Source: Pseudomonas lini
Lineage (GTDB): Bacteria > Pseudomonadota > Gammaproteobacteria > Pseudomonadales > Pseudomonadaceae
Assembly: GCF_001042905.1 (NCBI RefSeq)
Contig: NZ_JYLB01000006.1
Location: 124,001 to 188,000, forward strand
Direction: 5' to 3'
Length of the DNA stretch: 64,000 bases
Below, piece after piece: positions 40,918-50,074 of this stretch (positions are counted from its first letter, which is position 1; each line of letters opens with the position of its first letter). The notes under the pieces are model-generated. The model worked only from the letters and a program-made list of their open reading frames with translations, was not told the DNA's origin and did no database searches. Made by a program: the position numbers and the translations under genes.

Positions 40918-42072
40918 GTGAGCGAAACAGCCTTGCCTAAAGATGACGTCCGGCCCGTGCTTGATGCACCGGCTGATGCACCGGTTGAAACTGCGCCACC
41001 TGCTGTTGAGCAGCGCCGAGGCAATGGGTTGGCAATCGTCGCGCTGCTGTTGGGCGCTGCCGGTGTTGCCGTGGGCGGTTGGGGAGTCTGGCAGGTGCGT
41101 CACCTGCAAGCCAATAACCAGCAGCAGTTGAGTCAGGTACAGGCGTTGAACGATCAGGCACAGAGCCTGAAGCTCAACGAGCAACGCCTGACGGCTCGCC
41201 TGGAGCAAATGCCGGCCGCCGAGGAACTCGACGCGCGCAGTCGTCTGGTCACTCAACTCCAAGGCGATCAGCAACGCCTGAATCAACGCCTGGAAACCGT
41301 CCTCGGCGCGAGCCGCAAGGACTGGCGTCTGGCCGAAGCCGAGCACTTGCTGCGTCTGGCCAGCCTGCGTCTGTCGGCGTTGCAGGACATCAGCAGCGCC
41401 CAGGCCCTGGTGCAGGGCGCCGATGAAATTCTCCGTGAACAGAACGACCCGGGGGCTTTTGCCGCTCGTGAGCAAGTGGCGAAAACCCTGGTAGCCCTTC
41501 GTAGTACCGAACAGCCGGATCGCACCGGGTTGTTCCTGCGACTGGGTGCCTTGCGCGACCAGGTGATCAACCTCACCGAGCTGGCGCCTGAGTACAAGGA
41601 CCGTGGCGAATCCCTGCTGGGCCTGACCGCTGATGGCGACGGTGCCAGTCGCTGGGCGCAATGGTGGGATCAGATCTCGCGTTATATCCGCATCGATTTC
41701 AACGCCGACAAGAATGTCCGTCCATTGCTGGCAGGGCAGAGCCTGGGCCAGGTGCGTCTGGCCCTCAGCCTGGCGCTGGAGCAGGCGCAGTGGGCCGCGC
41801 TCAATGGCCAGGCCGCGGTTTACACCCAGGCGCTGGCCGAAGCGCGGGACGTGCTCAAGGGCAACTTCAACCCGGACAACCCTCAAAGCAAAATCATGCT
41901 CGAGCAAGTGGCCGAGTTGAGCAAGCAGCCAGTCACGGTGGTCACGCCAGATCTGACGGGCACGTTGAGTGCGGTTCAGGCTTACCTTGAGCGGCGCAAC
42001 GTCAATGCCGAGGACTCAGTGAAACCTCTGGCCAAACCTGCCGCGAGCACGATGCAGGAGGCCACGCCATGA
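40918..42072 (+). CDS. hemX: HemX, uroporphyrinogen-III C-methyltransferase-like membrane protein
   Basis: A 384-residue inner-membrane protein. A proline- and alanine-rich cytoplasmic N-terminus (about 1-35) is followed by one membrane helix (GLAIVALLLGAAGVAVGGWG), a long coiled coil (about 60-125) and a periplasmic helical domain (WRLAEAEHLLRLASLRLSAL and ARWAQWWDQISRYIRIDF-type repeats). Despite the annotated name in databases, methyltransferase activity is doubtful. The start is GTG at 40918 with AAGGA seven bases upstream. It overlaps hemY by four bases. Confidence 0.9.
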   Translation: MSETALPKDDVRPVLDAPADAPVETAPPAVEQRRGNGLAIVALLLGAAGVAVGGWGVWQVRHLQANNQQQLSQVQALNDQAQSLKLNEQRLTARLEQMPAAEELDARSRLVTQLQGDQQRLNQRLETVLGASRKDWRLAEAEHLLRLASLRLSALQDISSAQALVQGADEILREQNDPGAFAAREQVAKTLVALRSTEQPDRTGLFLRLGALRDQVINLTELAPEYKDRGESLLGLTADGDGASRWAQWWDQISRYIRIDFNADKNVRPLLAGQSLGQVRLALSLALEQAQWAALNGQAAVYTQALAEARDVLKGNFNPDNPQSKIMLEQVAELSKQPVTVVTPDLTGTLSAVQAYLERRNVNAEDSVKPLAKPAASTMQEATP

Positions 42073-43307
42073 AGCGCCTCTATGTGATCGTGTTCGTGGT
42101 CATCGCCGCGGCCGCCGCGCTGGGGCTGGCGATTGCCGAGCATTCCGGTTACGTGCTGATCGCCTACAAGACTTTCCGTTACGAATCGAGCCTGTGGGCA
42201 ACCCTGGCCCTGGTAGTCGTGCTGTGGCTGGTGTTCTGGGGCATCAAGGCGTTGGTCGAGCTGGTGACGACTTCCGGTGGAGTGGTCAATCCATGGTCGC
42301 GGCGCAATCGCAGTCGACGAGTGCAAGTGGCGATCGAGCACGGTCAGCTGGATTTGGCCGAGGGTCGCTGGGCCAGTGCGCAGCGCCATCTGTATCGCGC
42401 GGCGGAAGCCGAGCGCCAGCCGTTGCTCTATTACCTCGGTGCCGCCCGTGCCGCGAACGAACAAGGTCACTACGAGGAAAGCGACAACCTGCTGGAGCGC
42501 GCTCTGGAGCGGCAGCCCCAGGCCGAGCTGGCGATTGCCTTGAACCATGCCCAATTGCAGACTGATCGCGGTGACACTGAAGGCGCGCTGGTGACCCTGC
42601 AAGCCATGCACGAGCGTCATCCTCATAACGTCCAGACCTTGCGCCAGTTGCAGCGCCTGCTTCAGCAGCGGGGCGACTGGTCGGCAGTGATTCGCTTGTT
42701 GCCGGAGTTACGCAAGGACAAGGTGTTGCCACCGGCCGAACTGGCTGAGCTGGAGCGCCGGGCCTGGGGTGAAAATCTTTCGTTGGCGGCGCACCGGGAA
42801 GAGGACGGAACGGTCGGTTTGCAATCGCTCAATCGCGCCTGGCAGCAACTCACCGCTGCTCAGCGCCAGGAACCGCAACTGGTGCTGGCCTATGCCGAGC
42901 AATTGCGGCAACTGGGCGCGCAGGTCGAGGCCGAAGAAGTCCTGCGTGCAGCCCTCAAACGCAAATACGACAGCCATTTGGCACGCCTGTATGGGTTGGT
43001 TCGTGGCAGTGATCCGGCCAGGCAGCTGCACACCGCCGAGAGTTGGCTCAAGGATCATCCCGCCGACCCGAGCCTGTTGCTGACGTTGGGCCGTTTGTGT
43101 CTGCAAAGCAGTCTGTGGGGCAAGGCCCGGGATTATCTGGAGAGCAGCCTGCGTGTGCAGCGCAACCCTGAAGCCTGCGCCGAACTGGCGCGGTTGCTGG
43201 CGCAACTGGGTGACACCGAACGCAGTAATCAGCTGTTCCAGGAGGGCTTGGGACTATTGGATGAGCGCTTGCTGGCGGCACCGCTGCCGGTGCCGGCTCA
43301 CGCCTGA
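42069..43307 (+). CDS. hemY: HemY, TPR-containing heme operon membrane protein
   Basis: A 412-residue inner-membrane protein. Two N-terminal membrane helices (about 4-22 and 42-62) are followed by tetratricopeptide repeats (for example GRWASAQRHLYRAAEAERQP and GHYEESDNLLERALERQPQA). HemY_N domain proteins occur with hemX and hemD across gammaproteobacteria; the role is unclear and they are not the protoporphyrinogen oxidase also called HemY in Bacillus. ATG overlaps the hemX stop (ATGA). Last gene of the hem group. Confidence 0.9.
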   Translation: MKRLYVIVFVVIAAAAALGLAIAEHSGYVLIAYKTFRYESSLWATLALVVVLWLVFWGIKALVELVTTSGGVVNPWSRRNRSRRVQVAIEHGQLDLAEGRWASAQRHLYRAAEAERQPLLYYLGAARAANEQGHYEESDNLLERALERQPQAELAIALNHAQLQTDRGDTEGALVTLQAMHERHPHNVQTLRQLQRLLQQRGDWSAVIRLLPELRKDKVLPPAELAELERRAWGENLSLAAHREEDGTVGLQSLNRAWQQLTAAQRQEPQLVLAYAEQLRQLGAQVEAEEVLRAALKRKYDSHLARLYGLVRGSDPARQLHTAESWLKDHPADPSLLLTLGRLCLQSSLWGKARDYLESSLRVQRNPEACAELARLLAQLGDTERSNQLFQEGLGLLDERLLAAPLPVPAHA

Positions 43308-43324
43308 TTCCTGCGCCGGACCTA

Positions 43325-43360
43325 TGTAGGAGCTGCCGAAGGCTGCGATCTTTTGATCTT
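43325..43360. repeat. Single unit of the GTAGGAGCTGCCGAAGGCTG repeat
   Basis: GTAGGAGCTGCCGAAGGCTG followed by CGATCTTTTGATCTT; same family as at 21804, 31112 and 58311. The remaining gap to dsbB (43361-43568) shows no gene. Confidence 0.75.
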
Positions 43361-43568
43361 GTCATAAGAGCGCAGTCGCTCTGAATCCCCCACTGTTTCA
43401 GCGTTGTAATCCTTCGCCGGCAAAGTCCTACAGAGGACTACATCAAATCCTCTCGACGCTGTCGGGATTTCCCTACACTTCTGGTGAAGTGTCCGTGGTG
43501 GTCTGCCTTGAAAGGCTGCCGCGCTTTCCTCTACCGTAACCGCCTGTCTCTACTGTTACGGAAAAGCC

Positions 43569-44120
43569 ATGTCTTTGGCCTGCTCACGCTCCTTGTTTTT
43601 CATGGTTTTCATTGCAGGTGCCCTGGCCTTGGGCGTTTCCTATCACCTGGAATATGTGGTCGGCCTCAAGCCTTGCGGGTTGTGCCTGTTGCAGCGGGTT
43701 TGCCTGGCACTGCTCACGGGTGTCTGCCTGGCGGCTTCAGTGCAGGGGCCTGGCCGCTTTGGATGCTTCCTGTATTGGTTGCTGGGTCTGCTTTGCAGTC
43801 TGGCGGGTACCATCACGGCGTGGCGGCAGGTGGTGTTGCAGAGCGATCCAGTGCATCAGTTATCGGCATGCTCATCTGATCTTGCCGATCTGTTCGCCAG
43901 TACACCCTGGCTGTGTGTCGTGCAGCGCATGTTCAAAGGAACCGCCGATTGCGCGGAAATTTCCTGGACGCTGTTCGACTTGAGCATCCCGGAGTGGAGT
44001 CTGCTGTTCTTCGTTGCGATGATGATTCTGGGCGGGCATCAGTTGCTGCGCCTTGTCTGGATCGCGTGTCAGCGACCGCTCAGCGGCGAGTCGTCGCACC
44101 GGGTGCTGGCGGGCGATTAA
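43569..44120 (+). CDS. dsbB: Disulfide bond formation protein B
   Basis: A 183-residue inner-membrane protein with four membrane helices. The first catalytic pair is C36-G-L-C39 (LKPCGLCLLQR), and the second periplasmic loop has C101 and C128 (an extra C116 lies between). DsbB reoxidises DsbA and passes electrons to ubiquinone. In P. aeruginosa a second DsbB (DsbH) is encoded here, beside algQ, so this is likely its orthologue. A single gene. Confidence 0.92.
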   Translation: MSLACSRSLFFMVFIAGALALGVSYHLEYVVGLKPCGLCLLQRVCLALLTGVCLAASVQGPGRFGCFLYWLLGLLCSLAGTITAWRQVVLQSDPVHQLSACSSDLADLFASTPWLCVVQRMFKGTADCAEISWTLFDLSIPEWSLLFFVAMMILGGHQLLRLVWIACQRPLSGESSHRVLAGD

Positions 44121-44299
44121 ACACTTGTATGAACTTTATCTCCTGCGTACCTTGAAGCCATAGGCGCGCGGGCATAATCTGGCCCGCACGTGTCATTGGA
44201 TTTATGTTGCTCGAATGACGCTCTGCCTGGTCGAATCTTGGTCTTCAAGTGTGCGACAGGTGTAGAGCAGCATGACCCACAAGGGAAGAGAGAATCACC

Positions 44300-44758
44300 A
44301 TGCTCGAAAGTTGTCAGAATGCTCAGGAACGTTGGGGTGGAGTGCATCTGCTGATCGATCGCTGGTTGCAGGAGCGTCACGAACTGGTTCGGGCCTATGA
44401 TGCTCTCGGCGCCAAGCCCGAAGCTTTGGGCGAGAACCGAAAACCGTTGCAGGAATTCTGCGGTGTGCTGGTCGACTACGTGTCTGCCGGGCATTTCGAG
44501 ATCTACGAACAGCTGACCGGCGAAGCCAAGGCGTTCGGTGATACTCGCGGTCTGGAGTTGGCCGAGACGATCTACCCGCGCATCGACGTCATTACCGAGA
44601 AGCTGCTGGCGTTTAACGATCTGTGTGATGCCGGTAAATGTGTCGCGGAGAAATTCAAAGAGCTGGGTGGCTTGTTACACGAACGCTTCGAACTGGAAGA
44701 CTGCCTGATCGAAGTGCTGCACACCGCTCACAAGGAAGAGGATTCGGTTCAGGCCTGA
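44300..44758 (+). CDS. algQ: Anti-sigma 70 factor AlgQ (Rsd family)
   Basis: A 152-residue helical protein. It begins MLESCQNAQERWGGVHLLID, as the Rsd/AlgQ family does, with WGGVHLLIDRWLQERHELV forming part of the sigma-70 region 4 binding face. AlgQ (AlgR2) sequesters the primary sigma factor and raises alginate and siderophore gene expression in P. aeruginosa. The gene has its own strong terminator and lies close to algP, as in P. aeruginosa. Confidence 0.93.
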   Translation: MLESCQNAQERWGGVHLLIDRWLQERHELVRAYDALGAKPEALGENRKPLQEFCGVLVDYVSAGHFEIYEQLTGEAKAFGDTRGLELAETIYPRIDVITEKLLAFNDLCDAGKCVAEKFKELGGLLHERFELEDCLIEVLHTAHKEEDSVQA

Positions 44759-44779
44759 ACCTTATCCAGCAACACCCTC

Positions 44780-44807
44780 AAAACGGTGCGCTATGCGCGC
44801 CGTTTTT
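44780..44807 (+). terminator. Intrinsic terminator of algQ
   Basis: AAAACGG-T-GCGC / GCGC-G-CCGTTTT stem with a TAT loop, ending in five T residues, between convergent algQ and the FKBP gene. Confidence 0.85.
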
Positions 44808-44819
44808 CGTTTCCGGGTT

Positions 44820-45485
44820 TCAGCTTGTAGCACCACGCAATTCGACTTCGAATACCAGTGGTGTGAACGGCGCGATCAGGTCGCCGGCACCGTCGGCACC
44901 ATAGGCTTGGGCCGATGGAATCACCAGGCGCCATTTCGCGCCGACCGGCATGTTTTGCAGCGCACTGCGCCATCCGCTGATTACGCTATCAAGACTGAAC
45001 CACTGCGGCTGGCTGTTCTGGTCGAACACCGAGCCGTCAGGCAGGCGTCCGATATACAGCACCTGGACCTTGCCATTCGGACCGGCCTTGGCACCGGTGC
45101 CCGGCACCAACTCTGTCAGCAATATTCCATCGGCCAGTTCGCGAACGCCGGGTTTGGCTTTTTCTTCAACGAGAAACCGTCGCTCGTTTTCTAAAGCCAG
45201 TTCGCTTTGCGGCACAGGCGATTGCATGGCAACCCGAGCCTCATGCTCGGTCAGAATCTGTTCGATCCGCTCATCTTTCAGTGCCAGCGGCTTGCCTTGA
45301 TAGGCTTGCTGCAAACCTTCGAGCAGCGACTGAAGTTGCAGATCCGGAACTTCCTGGCGCAAGCGTTCGCCAAGGCTTGCGCCCAAGCTGTAAGCGAGAT
45401 CGTGAGCGTCATTTGCGGCGGTTTTTTCGGCGGCCTGGGCCACGGAAAAAAACACGCACAGCGATAAGAAAAGGTAGCGCGACAT
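44820..45485 (-). CDS. Periplasmic FKBP-type peptidyl-prolyl isomerase
   Basis: A 221-residue protein with a signal peptide (1-18, ending VAQA), an FKBP_N dimerisation domain (about 28-110, AYSLGASLGERLRQEVPDLQ) and an FKBP domain (about 120-218). Catalytic-domain marks are VQVLYIGRLPDGSVFDQN, VISGWRSALQNMPVGAKWRL and IPSAQAYG. It is a Mip/FklB-like fold assistant. The ATG at 45485 is used (GGAGAG five bases upstream). It is divergent from algP, in the order algQ-FKBP-algP seen in P. aeruginosa. Confidence 0.9.
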   Translation of the reverse strand: MSRYLFLSLCVFFSVAQAAEKTAANDAHDLAYSLGASLGERLRQEVPDLQLQSLLEGLQQAYQGKPLALKDERIEQILTEHEARVAMQSPVPQSELALENERRFLVEEKAKPGVRELADGILLTELVPGTGAKAGPNGKVQVLYIGRLPDGSVFDQNSQPQWFSLDSVISGWRSALQNMPVGAKWRLVIPSAQAYGADGAGDLIAPFTPLVFEVELRGATS

Positions 45486-45677
45486 GGGCACTCTCCGACC
45501 TGAGATGCGCAGGATTATGCCAGTGCGAATGCGCTCGAAGGTGAACTGGTTTTACCTAAGCGCAGAACTTTTTTGATTCGTTGCAACGGAGTGCTTTCGA
45601 TACTGTCAACATGCCCTAGCGGCGGTAGCAGCAGAGGTCTAGTATGAGCCGCATTCACGTCAGCCAGGAGGTAAACC

Positions 45678-46820
45678 ATGTCGGCCACCAAGAAGCCTGT
45701 AAATACTCCGTTGCACTTACTCCAACAACTCTCGGGCAGCTTGCTCGAGCATTTGGAAAACGCTTGTTCCCAAGCTCTGGCTGATGCTGAGAAACTGCTC
45801 GCCAAGTTGGAAAAGCAGCGCGGAAAAGCGCAGGAAAAACTGCACAAATCCCGGACCAAATTGCAGGACGCTGCGGCGGCCGGCAAAGCCAAGGCGCAAG
45901 CCAAGGCCAAAGAGGCGGTGAAAGAACTTGAGAACTTGCTCGATGCCCTCAAGGATCGCCAGTCCGAAACGCGCAGCTACATCCTGCAACTCAAACGCGA
46001 CGCTCAAGAAAGCCTGAAACTGGCCCAGGGTGTCGGTCGTGTCCAAGAGGCTGTCGGCAAGGCGTTGTCCCTGCGTTCGGCCAAACCAGCTGCGGCACCT
46101 GCGAAGAAAGCCGCTGCCAAACCAGCTGCTGCAAAAGCACCGGCCAAGCCTGCTGCCAAAGCTGCGGTGAAAGCCGCAACCAAGCCAGCCGCAAAACCGG
46201 CTGCGAAAAAACCAGTTGCTGCCAGCGCTGCGAAACCAGCGGCTAAAACGACGGCTGCCAAACCTGCCGCCAAGCCCGCTGCTGCCAAAACAGCTGCCGC
46301 TAAACCGGCTGCAAAAACCACGGCTGCCAAACCCGCAGCGGCAAAACCAGCGGCTCAAACTGCTGCCAAGCCAGCTGCTAAAACTGCCGCCGCGAAACCG
46401 GCTGCCAAGCCAGCCGCCAAACCTGTCGCGGCTAAAACCGCCGCAGCCAAGCCTGCTGCAAAACCAGCTGCTAAACCCGCTGCAAAAGCTGCGGCCAAAC
46501 CCGCCGCGAAACCGGCTGCCAAAACTGCTGCTGCGAAACCTGCTGCCGCTGCCAAGCCAGCCACTGCTGCCAAACCCGCCGCTGCAAAACCGGCTGCAAA
46601 ACCAGCAGCCAAACCCGCAGCCAAGCCAGCAGCAAAACCGGCCGTGAAAAAGCCAGTCGCCACTGCCAAGCCGGTTGCTGCGCCAGCGATCAAGCCAGCA
46701 ACTCCGACCCCGGCCTCCTCGGCTTCGCCCGCGCCTGTAGCAACCACCTCGACCACCACGTCTGCGCCAACGCCAGCCGCGTCGTCGAGCACCAGCACCA
46801 ACCCAACCAGCGCTTCTTAA
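45678..46820 (+). CDS. algP: Histone H1-like protein AlgP (AlgR3)
   Basis: A 380-residue, very basic protein. Residues 1-130 are a helical, coiled-coil-like head (PLHLLQQLSGSLLEHLENAC, EKLLAKLEKQRGKAQEKLHK). Residues about 135-340 are almost only K, P and A, built from KPAA and AAKPAAK units, like the C-terminal tail of eukaryotic histone H1. The last about 35 residues are S/T/P/A rich. AlgP binds DNA and affects algD in P. aeruginosa, where repeat-number change inactivates it. AGGAGG lies about eight bases upstream. Its stop overlaps that of the convergent TIGR02444 gene. Confidence 0.92.
   Translation: MSATKKPVNTPLHLLQQLSGSLLEHLENACSQALADAEKLLAKLEKQRGKAQEKLHKSRTKLQDAAAAGKAKAQAKAKEAVKELENLLDALKDRQSETRSYILQLKRDAQESLKLAQGVGRVQEAVGKALSLRSAKPAAAPAKKAAAKPAAAKAPAKPAAKAAVKAATKPAAKPAAKKPVAASAAKPAAKTTAAKPAAKPAAAKTAAAKPAAKTTAAKPAAAKPAAQTAAKPAAKTAAAKPAAKPAAKPVAAKTAAAKPAAKPAAKPAAKAAAKPAAKPAAKTAAAKPAAAAKPATAAKPAAAKPAAKPAAKPAAKPAAKPAVKKPVATAKPVAAPAIKPATPTPASSASPAPVATTSTTTSAPTPAASSSTSTNPTSAS
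46080..46680 (+). repeat. Degenerate short tandem repeats coding for (KPAA)n in algP
   Basis: About 600 bp of 9-12 bp units such as AAACCAGCTGCT, GCCAAGCCAGCC and AAACCCGCCGCG. Codons differ between units, so it is a protein repeat with partial DNA repetition. It is the place to look for length variation. Confidence 0.85.
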
Positions 46821-47281
46821 GTGCCGGTTACCGCGACGCGCAGCTGATGCAGCGCGTCGCGGTCCAGGTTGGCGGCGCCTGCCGCCATACCTTCCAGCCA
46901 GGCCGAGAGATCGGTCGCCTCATCCTGCGGCCAGCTCTTTGCCGATCGCTCCAGTCGCAACAACAGCTGTCGCTCGGCTTGCAGTTCCAGGGTTTTGACT
47001 TGTTCGCGCAACGTATTCAGTTCGACGTCTTCGGCCGCGCCGGCCTTCCATTGCCTACGCAACGCCCGTAGCGGTTGCACGATATCCACGTCCCAGGGCT
47101 CGGCTACGTCGCGAAGCTGCTTTATTCGTTGCTCGTTGCAGGCGACACCCCGCTGTCCCAGCCACAGACCACAGAGCAGCAGACACACGTTCACCCCTCT
47201 CGACTGCAATCGCAGGCAGGCATCTTCAACGCCGGGACGGGCGTAAGTGCCAAGGGAAAAGCTCCACAGGTCAGAGGACAT
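46817..47281 (-). CDS. TIGR02444 family protein
   Basis: A 154-residue protein of the TIGR02444 family: it begins SSDLWSFSLGTYARPGVEDA, with LQSRGVNVCLLLCGLWLGQR near residue 28. The rest is helical (coiled VKTLELQAERQLLLRLE). It is usually next to the yheS-type ABC gene in Pseudomonas, as here (divergent, 50 bp apart). Function unknown. The stop TAA overlaps the algP TAA on the other strand in the palindrome TTAA. Confidence 0.85.
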   Translation of the reverse strand: MSSDLWSFSLGTYARPGVEDACLRLQSRGVNVCLLLCGLWLGQRGVACNEQRIKQLRDVAEPWDVDIVQPLRALRRQWKAGAAEDVELNTLREQVKTLELQAERQLLLRLERSAKSWPQDEATDLSAWLEGMAAGAANLDRDALHQLRVAVTGT

Positions 47282-47331
47282 AGTGCTACTCGCGCCAGTT
47301 GCGAGCGAAGCTGGTAGACTCCGCCGCCATT

Positions 47332-49242
47332 ATGATTCGACTTCAGAACCTGACTTTACAGCGTGGCCCGCAACGTCTGCTAGAAGACGCCGAGCTGACC
47401 CTGCACGCCGGCCACAAAGCCGGCCTCATCGGTGCCAACGGCGCCGGCAAATCGAGCCTGTTCGCCTTGATTCGTGGCGAACTGCACCCGGACTCGGGTG
47501 ACTGCTTCTTGCCGGCCGACTGGCGCATCGCCCACATGCGTCAGGAAATCGAGACGCTCGAACGCATCGCGGTCGACTACGTGCTCGATGGTGACCTGCG
47601 CCTGCGCGAGGTGCAACGCGACCTCGCCGCAGCCGAAGCGGCCCATGACGGTGCCGCTCAGGCCCGCCTGCACTCGGAACTCGACAGCGCCGACGGCTAC
47701 ACCGCCGACGCTCGGGCTCGAAAGCTGCTGGCCGGCCTTGGGTTTACCAATGAGCAGATGGATCGGCAAGTAGGAGATTTCTCCGGTGGCTGGCGGATGC
47801 GTCTGAACCTGGCGCAGGCTTTGATGTGCCCTTCGGACCTGTTGCTGCTCGACGAACCGACCAACCACTTGGACCTCGACGCCATCATCTGGCTCGAAGA
47901 GTGGCTTAAAAGCTACCCCGGCACCTTGATGCTGATTTCCCACGACCGGGACTTCCTCGATGCCGTGGTCGATCACGTAGCCCACGTCGATCAACGCAAG
48001 ATCACCCTGTATCGCGGTGGTTATAGTGCCTTCGAACGCGCCCGTGCCGAACGTCTGGCCCAACAACAACAGGCCTACGAGAAGCAGCAGGCGCAACGTG
48101 CGCACATGGAAAGCTACATCGCCCGCTTCAAGGCCCAGGCCACCAAGGCCCGTCAGGCCCAGAGCCGGATCAAGGCGCTGGAGCGGATGGAAGAACTGTC
48201 TGCCGCCCACGTCGATTCTCCGTTTGATTTCGTCTTCCGCGAATCGACGAAAATTTCCAGCCCGCTGATCGACCTGTCGGATGCTCGACTGGGTTACGGC
48301 GACAAAGCCATTCTGGAGAAGGTCAAGCTGCAACTGACCCCAGGCGCGCGGATCGGCTTGCTCGGCCCGAACGGCGCGGGTAAATCGACCCTGATCAAAA
48401 ACCTCGCCGGTGAGCTTGAGCCGTTGGCCGGTCGCCTGACGCGCGGTGAAAACACCGTCGTCGGCTACTTCGCCCAGCATCAGCTTGACTCCCTCGACTC
48501 CAGGGCCAGCCCGTTGCTGCACTTGCAGCGCCTGGCGCCGACCGAGCGTGAGCAGACTCTGCGCGACTTCCTCGGCGGTTTCGATTTCCGCGGCGCGCGT
48601 ATCGATGAGCCGGTACTGAATTTCTCCGGCGGTGAGAAGGCGCGTCTGGCCTTGGCATTGATCGCTTGGGATCGACCGAACTTGTTGCTGCTCGACGAAC
48701 CGACCAACCACCTGGACCTGGAAATGCGTCTGGCGCTGACCATGGCCCTGCAGGAATTCAGTGGCGCGGTACTGGTGGTCTCACACGATCGCCATCTGCT
48801 CAAAAGCACCACTGACAATTTCTATCTGGTGGCAGACGGCAAGGTCGAGGAGTTCGACGGCGACCTGGAAGACTACGCCCGTTGGCTGGTCGAATACCGT
48901 CAACGCAATGCCCCGGTCAGCAATACCCCGGTCAATCCGGACAAGACCGACAAGAAGGCCCAGCGCCAGGCCGCTGCTGCATTGCGTCAGCAGTTGGCTC
49001 CGCACAAGCGCGAGGCTGACAAGCTTGAAGCCGAACTGGGCAAGCTGCACGAGAAGCTGGCGAAGATCGATACCAGCCTCGGCGACAGCGACATTTACGA
49101 GCCGATGCGCAAGAACGATTTGCGTGATCTGCTGGCTGAACAAGCCAGGCTGAAGGTGCGTGAAGCCGAACTGGAAGAAGCCTGGATGGAAGCGCTGGAA
49201 CTGCTGGAAAGCATGCAGGCGGAGCTGGAGGCGCTGTCCTGA
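47332..49242 (+). CDS. yheS: ABC-F family ATPase (YheS-like)
   Basis: A 636-residue soluble twin-ATPase of the ABC-F class, which acts on ribosomes. Domain 1 has Walker A GANGAGKSS near residue 36, signature FSGGWRMRLNLAQAL and Walker B LLLDEPTNHLDLDAI; the linker (P-site tRNA-interaction motif region) is at about 245-300; domain 2 has GPNGAGKST, FSGGEKARLALAL and LLLDEPTNHLDLEM. A C-terminal coiled coil (about 545-636) is present. Length equals E. coli YheS (637). The ATG at 47332 (MIRLQNLTLQRG) is family-standard. The stop overlaps the start of the next gene (TGATG). Confidence 0.9.
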   Translation: MIRLQNLTLQRGPQRLLEDAELTLHAGHKAGLIGANGAGKSSLFALIRGELHPDSGDCFLPADWRIAHMRQEIETLERIAVDYVLDGDLRLREVQRDLAAAEAAHDGAAQARLHSELDSADGYTADARARKLLAGLGFTNEQMDRQVGDFSGGWRMRLNLAQALMCPSDLLLLDEPTNHLDLDAIIWLEEWLKSYPGTLMLISHDRDFLDAVVDHVAHVDQRKITLYRGGYSAFERARAERLAQQQQAYEKQQAQRAHMESYIARFKAQATKARQAQSRIKALERMEELSAAHVDSPFDFVFRESTKISSPLIDLSDARLGYGDKAILEKVKLQLTPGARIGLLGPNGAGKSTLIKNLAGELEPLAGRLTRGENTVVGYFAQHQLDSLDSRASPLLHLQRLAPTEREQTLRDFLGGFDFRGARIDEPVLNFSGGEKARLALALIAWDRPNLLLLDEPTNHLDLEMRLALTMALQEFSGAVLVVSHDRHLLKSTTDNFYLVADGKVEEFDGDLEDYARWLVEYRQRNAPVSNTPVNPDKTDKKAQRQAAAALRQQLAPHKREADKLEAELGKLHEKLAKIDTSLGDSDIYEPMRKNDLRDLLAEQARLKVREAELEEAWMEALELLESMQAELEALS

Positions 49243-49823
49243 TGGAAGCCTTCAAGCTGCCTTTACCGGCTGGGTGGGGCGAGCCGCTCTGGCTGGTCGC
49301 GCAAATCCTGCTAATCCTGCTGGCCGGTTATATCGCCCAGCGAGTCGTCGCTAAATGCCTGACTCGATTGGGTGAGCGCTACCCGTTTCCGCCGCAGTTT
49401 TTCATGCCGCTGCGCGGCGGTTTGCGCTGGCTGATCATGGGCAGCGCGCTGATCTTCGTGCTGGAACGCCTTGGCGTGTCGGCCACGGTGCTCTGGACGG
49501 CGTTGTCCGGTTTCGTTGCAGTAGCCGCCGTGGCGTTTTTCGCCATGTGGAGCGTGCTCTCCAATCTGCTGTGCGCGATCCTGATCTTTACCGTCGGCCC
49601 ATTCCGTATTGGCGATGTGGTCGAGTTGGTGGATACCACCGACAAGCCCGGTGTCAAAGGCCGGGTAGTGGCGATCAATCTGCTCTACACCACGCTGATC
49701 GAAGCCGAAGAACTCGGCACCGGCAGCGCCATGGTGCAAGTGCCCAATAGCCTGTTCTTCCAGCGCTCGGTTCGACGCTGGCGTGGCACTGATGTGTTCC
49801 CTTCGAACGGGTTCGAAAAGTAA
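49242..49823 (+). CDS. Small MscS-like mechanosensitive channel family protein
   Basis: A 193-residue membrane protein. Four hydrophobic segments are visible (about 17-35, 62-80, 84-105, 107-120), then an MscS-type beta domain (GPFRIGDVVELVDTTDKPGV, KGRVVAINLLYTTLIEAEE, VQVPNSLFFQRSV). It lacks the large C-terminal cage of MscS, so it is at the short end of the family. Its ATG overlaps the yheS TGA, which implies translational coupling between a ribosome factor and a channel-like protein. The P. aeruginosa order at this locus appears the same. Confidence 0.82.
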   Translation: MEAFKLPLPAGWGEPLWLVAQILLILLAGYIAQRVVAKCLTRLGERYPFPPQFFMPLRGGLRWLIMGSALIFVLERLGVSATVLWTALSGFVAVAAVAFFAMWSVLSNLLCAILIFTVGPFRIGDVVELVDTTDKPGVKGRVVAINLLYTTLIEAEELGTGSAMVQVPNSLFFQRSVRRWRGTDVFPSNGFEK

Positions 49824-49842
49824 GCCTTTTGTTGCCTGATAC

Positions 49843-49944
49843 ACCGCCATCGCGGGCAAGCCCGCTCCCACATTTTTTGGGTTGGATTACAGGTTTGTGA
49901 TCAGCCCGAAACCCTGTGGGAGCGAGCTTGCTCGCGATGGCGGT
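49843..49944. repeat. REP inverted pair
   Basis: ACCGCCATCGCGGGCAAGCC at the left, and GGCGGT-ended mirror (GAGCTTGCTCGCGATGGCGG) at the right, about 50 bp apart, between the MscS-like and LysE genes. Confidence 0.85.
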
Positions 49945-50074
49945 CCGTCAGACGATGGGCCCTTCAAGCCGTAAACGCTGGTCGACAGTCGCCATGTCCT
50001 GCAAAAAACGGTAGTCATTGGCCCAAAGGCGCATTAGCTTAGACGTCTGTCAGGAGTCTGAGTCGAGGTGTGCG

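Noticed and set aside
45717..46801. Minus-strand frames rich in Ala, Gly and Phe opposite algP
   Set aside because: They are the reverse reading of the K/P/A repeats and have no independent support.
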